Source: Deferribacteres bacterium
GTDB lineage: Bacteria; Thermosulfidibacterota; Thermosulfidibacteria; Thermosulfidibacterales; Thermosulfidibacteraceae
Reading direction: 5' to 3'
DNA: 9,074 nucleotides
Assembly: GCA_013153205.1 (NCBI GenBank)
Contig: JAADEW010000004.1
Coordinates: forward strand, 1-9,074
A program made the position numbers and the translations under genes. The notes beneath the pieces are model-generated. The model ran no database searches. It saw only the letters and a program-made list of their open reading frames with translations, and was not told the DNA's origin. Of the stretch, positions 1 to 6,141 are shown one piece after another (within the stretch, counting starts at the first letter, position 1; the number at the start of each line of letters is the position of its first letter).

Positions 1-785
1 TGATGGGCGGCTATTTTCTCTATCATGCTGTTGAATCTTTTGGCGAGAATGCCCCATTCGTCTTTGCTGTCTATGTTAACCCTCACGTTGAGGTCTCCTG
101 CTTCAACGGCTTCAGATGCGGTGGTGAACTCTTTCAGCGGTTTTAATACGAGCCTGTTGAGCAGAAGGTATATCACCACGAATATGAATCCGAGGGATAA
201 GATAGAGTATGCCGCCATGTATATCTTTCCTGCCATGAGTTCTCTGTAAACCGATGTGGCAGGAAAAGAGATGCTCACACATCCCTTGGTCCTTTCGGTA
301 TAGTCAAAGTGGCAGTATTGGCATTCTCTCTTGAACTTTAAAGGAGCGGCAAACCTGAAAACCTTCTGGTTTTCTACGCTCACAAGCTTCCAGTAGTTTT
401 TTCTCTTTTCCTTCCAAATTTTGTTGATGGCTTCCACTTCAAACTGGTCCGGGATGTGGTCGGGATTTTCGCTGTTTAAAACGGCAATCTTTATTTTGTA
501 GGGGAAAATTTCTTTTGCAAAATTGGTCAGCTCCGCAACAAAGTGGGAGGGAGTTATGAGCTTGTATCCGCCTCCTTCCATCTTTACGTATATTCCTCCC
601 TTGGAGGCTATCCAGTGTCTGCTCAGTATAACGGTGTTATATATGCCTTCTGCCTGATGTTTGAGGTAGTTGAGCATGATGGTTTCCTGTCTTCTGTTTA
701 TCCAGATGTAAAAGAGAAACCACACCACGAGCAGGGTGAAAAGAAGTGTAAATATGATTTTGCTTCTGACCTTGAAAAACATCAT
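1..785 (-). CDS. Membrane sensor with DUF3365 (Tll0287-type) c-heme domain and HAMP, 3' end outside window
   Basis: The reading frame is open from the ATG at 785 to the window edge, giving 261 residues. Residues 10-29 form a first membrane helix. About 30-186 form a periplasmic domain with the DUF3365 hallmarks: an SRHWIASKGGIYV stretch (55-67), a LITP segment (76-79) and a c-type heme motif CQYCH (C155, C158, H159; bases 309-323). A second helix spans about 187-209, followed by a HAMP linker (about 207-260, with LKPLKEF at 214-220 and DEWGILAKRFN at 242-252). By family knowledge such proteins sense redox state or a gas through the heme. The output module (histidine kinase, diguanylate cyclase or methyl-accepting domain) would lie past base 1 and cannot be seen. 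A second ATG follows directly at 782. No Shine-Dalgarno sequence precedes either. It is divergent from mobB; a regulatory link to molybdenum genes is only inference. Confidence 0.85.
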   Translation of the reverse strand, partial: MMFFKVRSKIIFTLLFTLLVVWFLFYIWINRRQETIMLNYLKHQAEGIYNTVILSRHWIASKGGIYVKMEGGGYKLITPSHFVAELTNFAKEIFPYKIKIAVLNSENPDHIPDQFEVEAINKIWKEKRKNYWKLVSVENQKVFRFAAPLKFKRECQYCHFDYTERTKGCVSISFPATSVYRELMAGKIYMAAYSILSLGFIFVVIYLLLNRLVLKPLKEFTTASEAVEAGDLNVRVNIDSKDEWGILAKRFNSMIEKIAAH

Positions 786-850
786 GCTTTAAAAATAAAA
801 ACCAAAATGCTACACTTGGCAATAGCATTGCGCTTGAGGGTAGAAAGTAG
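786..850. promoter_or_regulatory. Divergent intergenic region with candidate promoters for the sensor gene and mobB
   Basis: This 65-bp gap separates two divergent starts. Leftward there is a TTGCCA box (822-817), a 17-bp spacer and TTTATT (799-794), which would start transcription almost at the sensor ATG. Rightward there is TTTAAA (788-793), a 17-bp spacer and TACACT (811-816), leaving a leader of about 28 nt before mobB. The boxes match the sigma-70 consensus only partly and were found by eye, so each is tentative. The two promoters would overlap and compete. Confidence 0.3.
806..829. repeat. 7-bp inverted repeat, possible operator
   Basis: The arms AATGCTA (806-812) and TAGCATT (823-829) are perfect inverted repeats separated by 10 bp. 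They lie between the divergent starts of the sensor and mobB and overlap the candidate promoter boxes. A regulator could bind here, but 7-bp arms can arise by chance in AT-rich DNA. The repeat does not resemble the ModE operator as I know it. Confidence 0.25.
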
Positions 851-1480
851 ATGAAAGCCATAGCTTTTTGCGGACCTCACAATTCGGGAAAGACCACGCT
901 GATTAAAGAGGTGGTGAACGGCCTTTCCTTGAGGGGCTACAGTGTGGGGGTGGTGAAGTCCACCAAGCACTCCTCTCTTTTTCGGGAACCCGGAAAGGAC
1001 ACCACCGTGTTTCTTGATTCTCCTGCTTCAGAGGTTGGACTTGTCTGCCGCTCGGAGAGCGTCGTGTTTTACAAGAGAAGGCTTGAAGTGGACGATTTGC
1101 TTTCCCTGTTTGACTGCGATTTTCTGATATTTGAGGGCTTCAGAAAGAGCTTTTTGCCAAAGGTTGCGGTCTTCACCAGCTACGAGGAGGATTACTGGAA
1201 GGGTGTTGAGAATGTGGTTGCCGTGGTGACCGATAGCGGTTTCTCGGAAAATCTGCCGTGGAATGTGCCGAGGTTTTCCCGCGGTGATGTTGATAAGGTT
1301 GTTAATCTGGTTGAAAGGCTCTCTTATGAGCATGTGGGCGCCTCTTTGTGGGTGAACGGCAGAAGGATTGAGATGAAGCCCTTCGTGGAATCCCTTTTGA
1401 GGGATGTGGTGCTTGGAGTGGTCAGAAATCTGAAAGGGGCAGAATCCCCTAAAAGGGTAAAGATAGAGATTGTCCTCTAA
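851..1480 (+). CDS. mobB: Molybdopterin-guanine dinucleotide biosynthesis adapter protein MobB
   Basis: This 209-residue protein is a P-loop GTPase that assists MobA in forming the guanine dinucleotide cofactor. It has a Walker A motif GPHNSGKT (8-15), the MobB-specific VKSTKH (35-40) followed by EPGKDT (46-51), and a Walker B-like FLIFEGFR (91-98). After about residue 160 a C-terminal extension (VNGRRIEMKPFVESLL, 168-183) resembles tails I recall in some other MobB proteins; its role is not known to me. The ATG start is preceded by GAGGGT (836-841), a reasonable ribosome binding site about 9 nt away. The gene stands apart from mobA, about 4.6 kb away. Its stop overlaps the moeA stop tail to tail by 4 nt, and I see no terminator between them. 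Confidence 0.9.
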   Translation: MKAIAFCGPHNSGKTTLIKEVVNGLSLRGYSVGVVKSTKHSSLFREPGKDTTVFLDSPASEVGLVCRSESVVFYKRRLEVDDLLSLFDCDFLIFEGFRKSFLPKVAVFTSYEEDYWKGVENVVAVVTDSGFSENLPWNVPRFSRGDVDKVVNLVERLSYEHVGASLWVNGRRIEMKPFVESLLRDVVLGVVRNLKGAESPKRVKIEIVL

Positions 1481-2667
1481 AGCATCAAAGCTTTTGCCAC
1501 CTCTCCTTTGGCGAGGCTTTCTTTTTCTTCCGGGATGATTACGAATCCCTGACACACGGCGCTTGTGAAGTAGTTGGATGTGAGCTGGCTTCCCGCCGAG
1601 TAAGCGAAAACTTTGCCGTCTCTGAACTCAAAGTTTGCCCTTACGAAATAGACCTTTCCCTTTCGGGACTTGAAGTTTTCTGCGGCTATGACCTCTATGT
1701 AGCTGTTGTCCACCCTGCTAAATCCCTGTAGCTTCCTTACGGCAGGCATTAAAAACTCCAGCGCGTTTACGAGCATGGCGGATGGATATCCCGGAAGCCC
1801 GAAAAAGAGGGTGTCTGAAAGGGTGGCGAAGGTCAGGGGCCTTCCCGGTTTTATGTTGGTGAACTCAAACCTTATCTGCCAGCCCAGCTCGGAAAGGGCT
1901 TTCTTCACAAAGTCTGCTTTTCCCACTGAAACTCCACCGGTGGTTATAACTATGTGATGGTGCTTTGACGCTTCCTTTATAGCTTTTTTTATGCTTGGCA
2001 GGCTGTCGTCTATTATGCCCATGTAGCTTATATCTGCGTATTCTTTCAAAAGCCCTTTCAGTATGTAGGCGTTTGTGTTTTTTATGCCCCCTTCTTCAAA
2101 GGGTTCTTTTATCTCCTTTCCCGTGGCTATCACGGCAATTTTAGGCTTGAGAAAGACTTTTACCTGATAGGCTCCCACCCTTGCGAGGAGCCCGGCTATC
2201 CTGAAGTCTATCTTTTCGCCCTTTGGCACTACCACCTTTCCCTTCTGGAGCTCTGAGCCCTGTGGGTTGACGAACTGCCCCTTTTCGGGCTTTCTGTCCA
2301 CCACGAGCCAGTCTCCTTCAACTTTTGCGTCTTCAACCTTTATCACGGTGTCTGCGTTATCCGGAAGAGCCGCTCCCGTTGCCACGTAACAGCTTTCTCC
2401 CGGAGAAAGCGAAATCCTTTTCTTTTCACCGGCGAGCACCTCTGCCACTATTTTGAGCCGTGCGGGCACCTTCTGTATGTCTTGGACCCTCAGGGCGTAG
2501 CCGTCCATGGCGGAGGTGGCGGTTTCCGGGATGTCCATGGGGGAGTGAACTTCCTCTGCTGTTACCCTGTTTAGAGCTTTTTCAAGGGTGACAACCTCGT
2601 GGGATAGGGTAGGTGTGCTTTCCGCTATGAGCTTTTTGGCTTTTTCGTATGCCACAACCTTTTCCAT
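1477..2667 (-). CDS. moeA: Molybdopterin molybdenumtransferase MoeA
   Basis: This 396-residue protein inserts molybdate into adenylylated molybdopterin in the cytoplasm. Family signatures are in order: TSAMDGYAL (51-59, with the conserved Asp at 55), the MoCF domain motif TTGGVSVGKADF (242-253), KPGRPLTF (273-280), LPGYPSAML (291-299), and a C-terminal domain IV from about 322. The length matches the usual 390-410. The frame stays open upstream to 2730, but the ATG at 2667 is preferred: it has a strong GGGAGGGG ribosome binding site (2680-2673), and the extra 21 upstream residues lie inside the preceding gene and do not look like MoeA. The start follows the stop of the MoeA-like gene with a 1-nt gap, so the two are probably translationally coupled. 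It is the last gene of the mod operon. Confidence 0.95.
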   Translation of the reverse strand: MEKVVAYEKAKKLIAESTPTLSHEVVTLEKALNRVTAEEVHSPMDIPETATSAMDGYALRVQDIQKVPARLKIVAEVLAGEKKRISLSPGESCYVATGAALPDNADTVIKVEDAKVEGDWLVVDRKPEKGQFVNPQGSELQKGKVVVPKGEKIDFRIAGLLARVGAYQVKVFLKPKIAVIATGKEIKEPFEEGGIKNTNAYILKGLLKEYADISYMGIIDDSLPSIKKAIKEASKHHHIVITTGGVSVGKADFVKKALSELGWQIRFEFTNIKPGRPLTFATLSDTLFFGLPGYPSAMLVNALEFLMPAVRKLQGFSRVDNSYIEVIAAENFKSRKGKVYFVRANFEFRDGKVFAYSAGSQLTSNYFTSAVCQGFVIIPEEKESLAKGEVAKALML

Positions 2668-2668
2668 T

Positions 2669-3688
2669 TTATCCCCTCCCGAAAGGGCATACGGGAAATA
2701 CGCATATGTTGCATCTATGGCACAGACCACCGTGAGCCTTTTTTGCCACCATCTCTTTCGTTATCCTTCTTCCGGTGAGGATGTAGGGAAGCCATACGTC
2801 AAGGGCTGTGGCTCTGAAGAAGAGGGCGGCGGCGGGAACGGCTATGACGGGGGTCTCTCCTATCCAGCCCATGGTCAGCATGTTTCCCGGCTGGATGGGG
2901 TTTCCCCTGATGAAGTTTCGGGCTTTAGCGGCTTTGATTGCCCTGTATGTCACGTCGTCCGGGTCAACGGATGTGCCTCCAGTTAGGAGGACCAGATGGT
3001 ATTTCTCGCTGAACTCCTCAATCTTTTCCCTTATTCTGTCAAGCTCGTCAGGGAGTATCACCTTCTCTTTTATCTCCACCAACAGCTCTTTAAGCTTGGG
3101 GGAGAGTTTGTCGTAGAATCTGTCCCTGATTTTTCCCGTGTAGATTTCCGTTCCTGTGATTATCAAACCGGCGGTTTTAGGCGTAAAAGCCTTCACGCTT
3201 ATGGCGTTCTCTCCGATTTTGACGGCTTTTTCTATCTCTTTTCTCTTGGCAACCAGCGATATGATTCTCACTGCGGCGATAACATCTCCCTTTTTTACCA
3301 CCATGCCGTCGTGAATCGTGGGACAGGAAGGTTCGCCTATCATGTTGAAGCTTACGATTTTGTCAACATCTATACGGGTTACCCCGTAAACAGAGGAGTA
3401 AATCCTGATTTTGCCTTCGGAGGGCTTTTCGTCCCGATAGGTGTTTTCCCCCATAAGCGCATCGGCGAGCACAACGGCGGCTTCGTCCTCGTGTATCTCG
3501 TCGTCTGTCAGTTCAAGGACGTATATGTATTCCTTTCCGAGCCTTTTGAGCCTGGGTATGTCCTCTTTTCGTATTATGTGCCCCTTTTTGAAAGCCGCTC
3601 CCTTAAAGTTTTTGTCGAGGTTTACCTCGGTTATGTCGTGGCACAGGACCTTGCCCACCGCATCTTCAACTTTCAAAAGCTTTGCCAT
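2669..3688 (-). CDS. MoeA-like molybdopterin-binding (MoCF domain) protein with C-terminal Cys cluster
   Basis: This 339-residue protein has a MoCF_biosynth fold, with LIITGTEIYTGKI (175-187), the pterin-binding TGGTSVDPDDV (236-246) and PGNML (267-271), where MoeA has KPGRP. It lacks the MoeA MDGYA motif and the MoeA C-terminal domain IV. Its N-terminal half carries an FKKGHIIRKEDI segment (33-44). The tail holds four cysteines, C323, C326, C329 and C334, spaced C-x2-C-x2-C-x4-C and followed by Pro. This is close to half a ferredoxin motif and could hold an Fe-S cluster or a metal. I recall related MoCF proteins with Cys-rich tails in anaerobes; their function is not established to my knowledge. 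The start at 3688 has GGAGG (3699-3695) 6 nt upstream. It overlaps modC by 23 nt and is followed by moeA. A role in metal handling or insertion is inferred from position. Confidence 0.8.
   Translation of the reverse strand: MAKLLKVEDAVGKVLCHDITEVNLDKNFKGAAFKKGHIIRKEDIPRLKRLGKEYIYVLELTDDEIHEDEAAVVLADALMGENTYRDEKPSEGKIRIYSSVYGVTRIDVDKIVSFNMIGEPSCPTIHDGMVVKKGDVIAAVRIISLVAKRKEIEKAVKIGENAISVKAFTPKTAGLIITGTEIYTGKIRDRFYDKLSPKLKELLVEIKEKVILPDELDRIREKIEEFSEKYHLVLLTGGTSVDPDDVTYRAIKAAKARNFIRGNPIQPGNMLTMGWIGETPVIAVPAAALFFRATALDVWLPYILTGRRITKEMVAKKAHGGLCHRCNICVFPVCPFGRG
2673..2680 (-). promoter_or_regulatory. Ribosome binding site fixing the moeA start
   Basis: GGGAGGGG on the minus strand, with core GGAGG at 2679-2675, lies 7 nt before the ATG at 2667. 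It sits inside the last codons of the upstream MoeA-like gene. It is the reason for preferring 2667 over the longer frame from 2730. Confidence 0.8.
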
Positions 3689-4733
3689 CTTCTTCCTCCA
3701 CGGGTATTAAATGGAAATACTTAAGTGAGAGGAGAAAATCCACCTTTTTAAGAGGTTCAAGGATAAAGTTCGGTCCAAGAGATTCCGGAAGGACGAAAGT
3801 CAGCTTGTGGTTGCTGAGCTCTGCCGTAATCTCAAGATTTTCCCCTGTCTGGTTTATTTTTATGATTTTGAAGCCGAGTTTTGCCGTCTCCCTTTCCCTT
3901 TTGAGGGCAAGTGCCGATGACGGAATGAGGAGCCAGGCCTCTTTGCCGGAATATCTCTGTGGAAGGGTTATCTCGCAATTTGGCGGAATGAGGATTTTGC
4001 TCCAGTTCTCTCCGCTGTCCAGCACCTTTACCCTTACGAAGTTTTTGTGTCCCAGAAGTTTTGCCGTCTCTTTGCTGGATGGTTTGAAATAGACAGCGTT
4101 TGCCTGGCCTTCCTGCTCCACCTGACCGTTGCGGTATATTATGCAGTATCCCCCTGCGTGGAGCAGTTCTTTAACGTCATGGGTAACCATTACAATGGGT
4201 ATTTCGTGTTCGAGACACATCTTCTTTATCTCCTCAAAAAGCCTTTCCTTTAAAAAGCCGTGGAGGGAGGAAAAAGGCTCATCTAAAAGCAGTATCTGCG
4301 GTTTTATGGCAAGTGCCCTTACCAGTGCTATTCTCTGGCGTTCGCCTCCGGAAAGGCTTCCGGGATATTTGTCAAGCAGCTTTTCTGTTTCGGTCACTTT
4401 AATAAGGTGCTCCAGCCACTTTCTGTCCACTCCCTTTCCGTATGTGAGGTTTCTGTAAACGCTCAGGTGGGGAAAAAGGGTGTGGCTTTGCGGGAGATAG
4501 CCCACTTTCCTCTTTTGAGGGGGAAGGTTCACTCCCTTTTCCGAATCAAAAAAGAGTCTGTCCTTTACGGATATTCTGCCTGACTCAAGAGGTATGAGTC
4601 CGGATATGGCTTTTAGTGTGAGGCTTTTTCCGGAGCCGGAGGGTCCGAACAGCACGGTTACCGCTGATGGGCTGTTCCATTCTGCATTAAGAAAGAAGCC
4701 TTTTAGCCTTTTGAAAGCCTTTACGGAGACCAT
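3666..4733 (-). CDS. modC: Molybdate/tungstate ABC transporter ATP-binding protein ModC
   Basis: This 355-residue cytoplasmic ATPase powers oxyanion import. It has Walker A GPSGSGKS (30-37), a Q-loop Gln at 82, the ABC signature LSGGERQR (127-134), Walker B ILLLDEP (147-153) and H-loop His185. From about 225 a C-terminal region (HKNFVRVKV..., 229-345) fits the Mop/TOBE-type oxyanion-binding regulatory domain of ModC, and the length matches the family. The D-loop is unusual: SSLH (155-158), with His158 where most such ATPases have Asp. The ATG at 4733 lies 13 nt inside the modB 3' end. Its only candidate ribosome binding site, GGAAAG, abuts the start, so translation is probably coupled to modB. 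No other usable start lies nearby. Substrate choice between molybdate and tungstate cannot be read from this gene. Confidence 0.92.
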   Translation of the reverse strand: MVSVKAFKRLKGFFLNAEWNSPSAVTVLFGPSGSGKSLTLKAISGLIPLESGRISVKDRLFFDSEKGVNLPPQKRKVGYLPQSHTLFPHLSVYRNLTYGKGVDRKWLEHLIKVTETEKLLDKYPGSLSGGERQRIALVRALAIKPQILLLDEPFSSLHGFLKERLFEEIKKMCLEHEIPIVMVTHDVKELLHAGGYCIIYRNGQVEQEGQANAVYFKPSSKETAKLLGHKNFVRVKVLDSGENWSKILIPPNCEITLPQRYSGKEAWLLIPSSALALKRERETAKLGFKIIKINQTGENLEITAELSNHKLTFVLPESLGPNFILEPLKKVDFLLSLKYFHLIPVEEEDGKAFES

Positions 4734-5401
4734 CTTTCCAGAAGCCTGTTAACCGCAAAAAGCATGCTCAGCGAGACCACAGCGGATATTAGCACGAGAA
4801 GGTTTGCCCTTTCAAACTGGGCTGAGGATACGGCGTTGTAAATCTCAATGGGTATGGTGGTGGTTTTGAAGGGAATATTTCCGGCAATCATGAGGGTTAT
4901 TCCAAATTCTCCGAATGCCCTTGCAAAGGCCAGCATTGCCCCTGCCGTGATACCGGCTCGTGATAGGGGAAGAGATACGTTAAAGAAGGTGTAAAGCTTT
5001 CCCCTTCCCAGAGTGTAGGAGACGTTTATGTATTCCTCATCAACGCTTCTGAAAGCGGCCTGTGCCGTTTTTACGAAAAGGGGAAAGGACGCCACGAAAG
5101 AGGCTATGACCGTTGCAAACCAGCTGAACAGTATGGTTCTGCCGAAAAATTTATATATCAGAGAGCCGACAATTCCGTGCTTTCCCAGTATAACGAGGAG
5201 AATATATCCCGTTACCGTGGGAGCAAAGACTATGGGAAGCATTATTATAAGCTCTACCGCCCGCTTCAGCTTAAATTCGCTTCTTGCAAGGAGATAGGCA
5301 AGGGGAATCCCGAAGAGGACTACGAAAGCCGTGGAGCAGACAGCCGTCTTGACCGACAGCTTCACGGCAAACAGGCTTTCTTCAGTGAGATACAGCTTCA
5401 A
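4721..5401 (-). CDS. modB: Molybdate/tungstate ABC transporter permease ModB (TTG start)
   Basis: This 226-residue inner-membrane permease has about five hydrophobic segments (12-38, 49-73, 89-115, 145-172, 200-219), as expected for ModB. The cytoplasmic EAA-type loop that contacts ModC is at about 121-150 (DEEYINVSYTLGRGKLYTFF...), followed by AFARAFGEFG (158-167), which is highly typical of molybdate permeases. The start is TTG. No ATG or GTG lies between the upstream in-frame stop (5437-5435) and this codon, and the next Met is at residue 54, inside the second helix. AAGGTGG (5412-5406) is a good ribosome binding site 4 nt away. The gene overlaps the modA end by 20 nt and modC by 13 nt, so translational coupling is likely. 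Confidence 0.92.
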   Translation of the reverse strand: MKLYLTEESLFAVKLSVKTAVCSTAFVVLFGIPLAYLLARSEFKLKRAVELIIMLPIVFAPTVTGYILLVILGKHGIVGSLIYKFFGRTILFSWFATVIASFVASFPLFVKTAQAAFRSVDEEYINVSYTLGRGKLYTFFNVSLPLSRAGITAGAMLAFARAFGEFGITLMIAGNIPFKTTTIPIEIYNAVSSAQFERANLLVLISAVVSLSMLFAVNRLLERWSP

Positions 5402-6104
5402 AGCCCCACCTTTTGAATATCTCGCTCTTTTTTTTCAGGAATTTTAAAAGCCTTTCGCCTTCGGGGGTTATAGCCGCCGCCGTAAATATTATGGGGGAGT
5501 GGCTCTTTTCAGGGAATATGCCGACGAGCTTCAGCTTTTCTTTGAAGACCACATAGTCCGAAAGATAGATTACCGCTGAGTCTGCGTTCTCCGTAATGAC
5601 CCACATGGTGGCTTGAGCCACGTCGTTTGCAAGGAGCACCCTATCCCTGATGCATTCCCACATACCGAGGTTTTTCAGCGCTTCTTTTGCGTATTTGCCG
5701 AAGGGAGCGAATCTGTAGTTGCCCAGAGCGACCCTTTCTGCTCTGCACAGGTCTTTAAAGCTTTTTGCACTGAAACCTTTGGCTGAGACGAGGACCAGTC
5801 TGGTCTTTGCTATGGGAGCCTCTTTAATCACAAGCTTTTTCCTTTTGAGGTAGTCAACCCACAGTGGCGATGCCGATATGAAGAGGTCACATGGGGCTCC
5901 CGCTTCAATCTGCCTTGCAAGCCTCCCGGAGGAGGAAAAGCTTGCAAAAACCTTGATGTGGTTCTCCTTTTCAAATGCTTTTATTATCTCTTTTACAGGC
6001 TCTTTCGCTCCCATGGCACAGAAAAGATAGAGCTCTTTTGATTTGGAAGGGGTGGAAATCAAAAGAACAGCGGCTATAATAAACCAGCATGTCAGTTTCT
6101 TCAT
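5382..6104 (-). CDS. modA: Molybdate/tungstate-binding periplasmic protein ModA
   Basis: This 240-residue protein is the extracytoplasmic oxyanion receptor for ModBC. Residues 1-23 form a signal peptide with an MKK start and a hydrophobic core WFIIAAVLLI (7-16). A lipobox is not evident, so it is probably a soluble periplasmic protein. ModA landmarks are FSSSGRLARQIEAGAPCDLF (56-75), a ligand-loop and hinge segment, the ALGNYRFAPFGKYAKEAL region (127-143) and SAVIYLSDY (176-184). The first binding loop reads CAMGAKEP (29-36), where classical ModA has a Ser (AAASL type), so one usual ligand contact looks altered. The ATG is the only sensible start, yet no Shine-Dalgarno sequence precedes it, and it lies 13 bp from the divergent mobA ATG. 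It heads the five-gene operon. Confidence 0.92.
   Translation of the reverse strand: MKKLTCWFIIAAVLLISTPSKSKELYLFCAMGAKEPVKEIIKAFEKENHIKVFASFSSSGRLARQIEAGAPCDLFISASPLWVDYLKRKKLVIKEAPIAKTRLVLVSAKGFSAKSFKDLCRAERVALGNYRFAPFGKYAKEALKNLGMWECIRDRVLLANDVAQATMWVITENADSAVIYLSDYVVFKEKLKLVGIFPEKSHSPIIFTAAAITPEGERLLKFLKKKSEIFKRWGFEAVSH
5406..5412 (-). promoter_or_regulatory. Ribosome binding site supporting the modB TTG start
   Basis: AAGGTGG on the minus strand differs from AAGGAGG at one base and sits 4 nt before the TTG at 5401. It lies inside the modA coding sequence. It supports TTG as the true initiation codon, because no ATG or GTG is available upstream in frame. Confidence 0.6.
6053..6080 (+). 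promoter_or_regulatory. Candidate mobA promoter with perfect -10 box
   Basis: A perfect TATAAT (6075-6080) is preceded by TGGAAA (6053-6058, 4 of 6 matches to TTGACA) at 16-bp spacing. It lies inside the modA signal-peptide codons on the opposite strand and would start transcription near 6087, about 31 nt before the mobA ATG. A perfect -10 at this distance in a 13-bp divergent gap makes it the best promoter candidate in the window. Confidence 0.5.
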
Positions 6105-6114
6105 AAGATTGAGG

Positions 6115-6141
6115 TTTATGGAGCATTTTGTGGAAAGTCAA
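6115..6141 (-). promoter_or_regulatory. Candidate modA operon promoter
   Basis: On the minus strand TTGACT (6141-6136) is followed after 15 bp by CATAAA (6120-6115); ATAAAC at 16-bp spacing is another reading. Transcription would begin a few nt before the modA ATG, giving a leaderless or nearly leaderless message. That agrees with the lack of a Shine-Dalgarno sequence there. The spacing is short and the -10 weak, so this is tentative. It lies inside the 5' end of mobA. Confidence 0.3.

Noticed and set aside
543..854. Plus-strand open frame of 103 codons opposite the heme sensor
   Set aside because: The minus strand encodes a membrane helix, DUF3365 motifs and CQYCH here; the plus frame shows nothing and would run into the mobB start.
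1434..1457. AGGGG/CCCCT and CCCT/AGGG hairpins near the mobB end as a terminator
   Set aside because: Stems are only 4-5 bp, no T-run follows on either strand, and they lie within the mobB coding sequence.
1028..1555. Minus-strand open frame of 175 codons opposite mobB
   Set aside because: It is antisense to mobB, whose GTPase motifs are unmistakable; the translation is rich in His, Arg and Pro with no domain.
2676..2693. CCC-TTTC-GGG mini-hairpin before the moeA ribosome binding site as a riboswitch-like element
   Set aside because: A 3-bp stem is not significant, and the bases encode the conserved Cys-Pro-Phe-Gly tail of the upstream gene.
2996..3724. Long plus-strand open frame of 242 codons opposite the MoeA-like gene
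   Set aside because: It is fully antisense to a gene with clear family motifs, has no ribosome binding site and its translation shows no recognisable domain.
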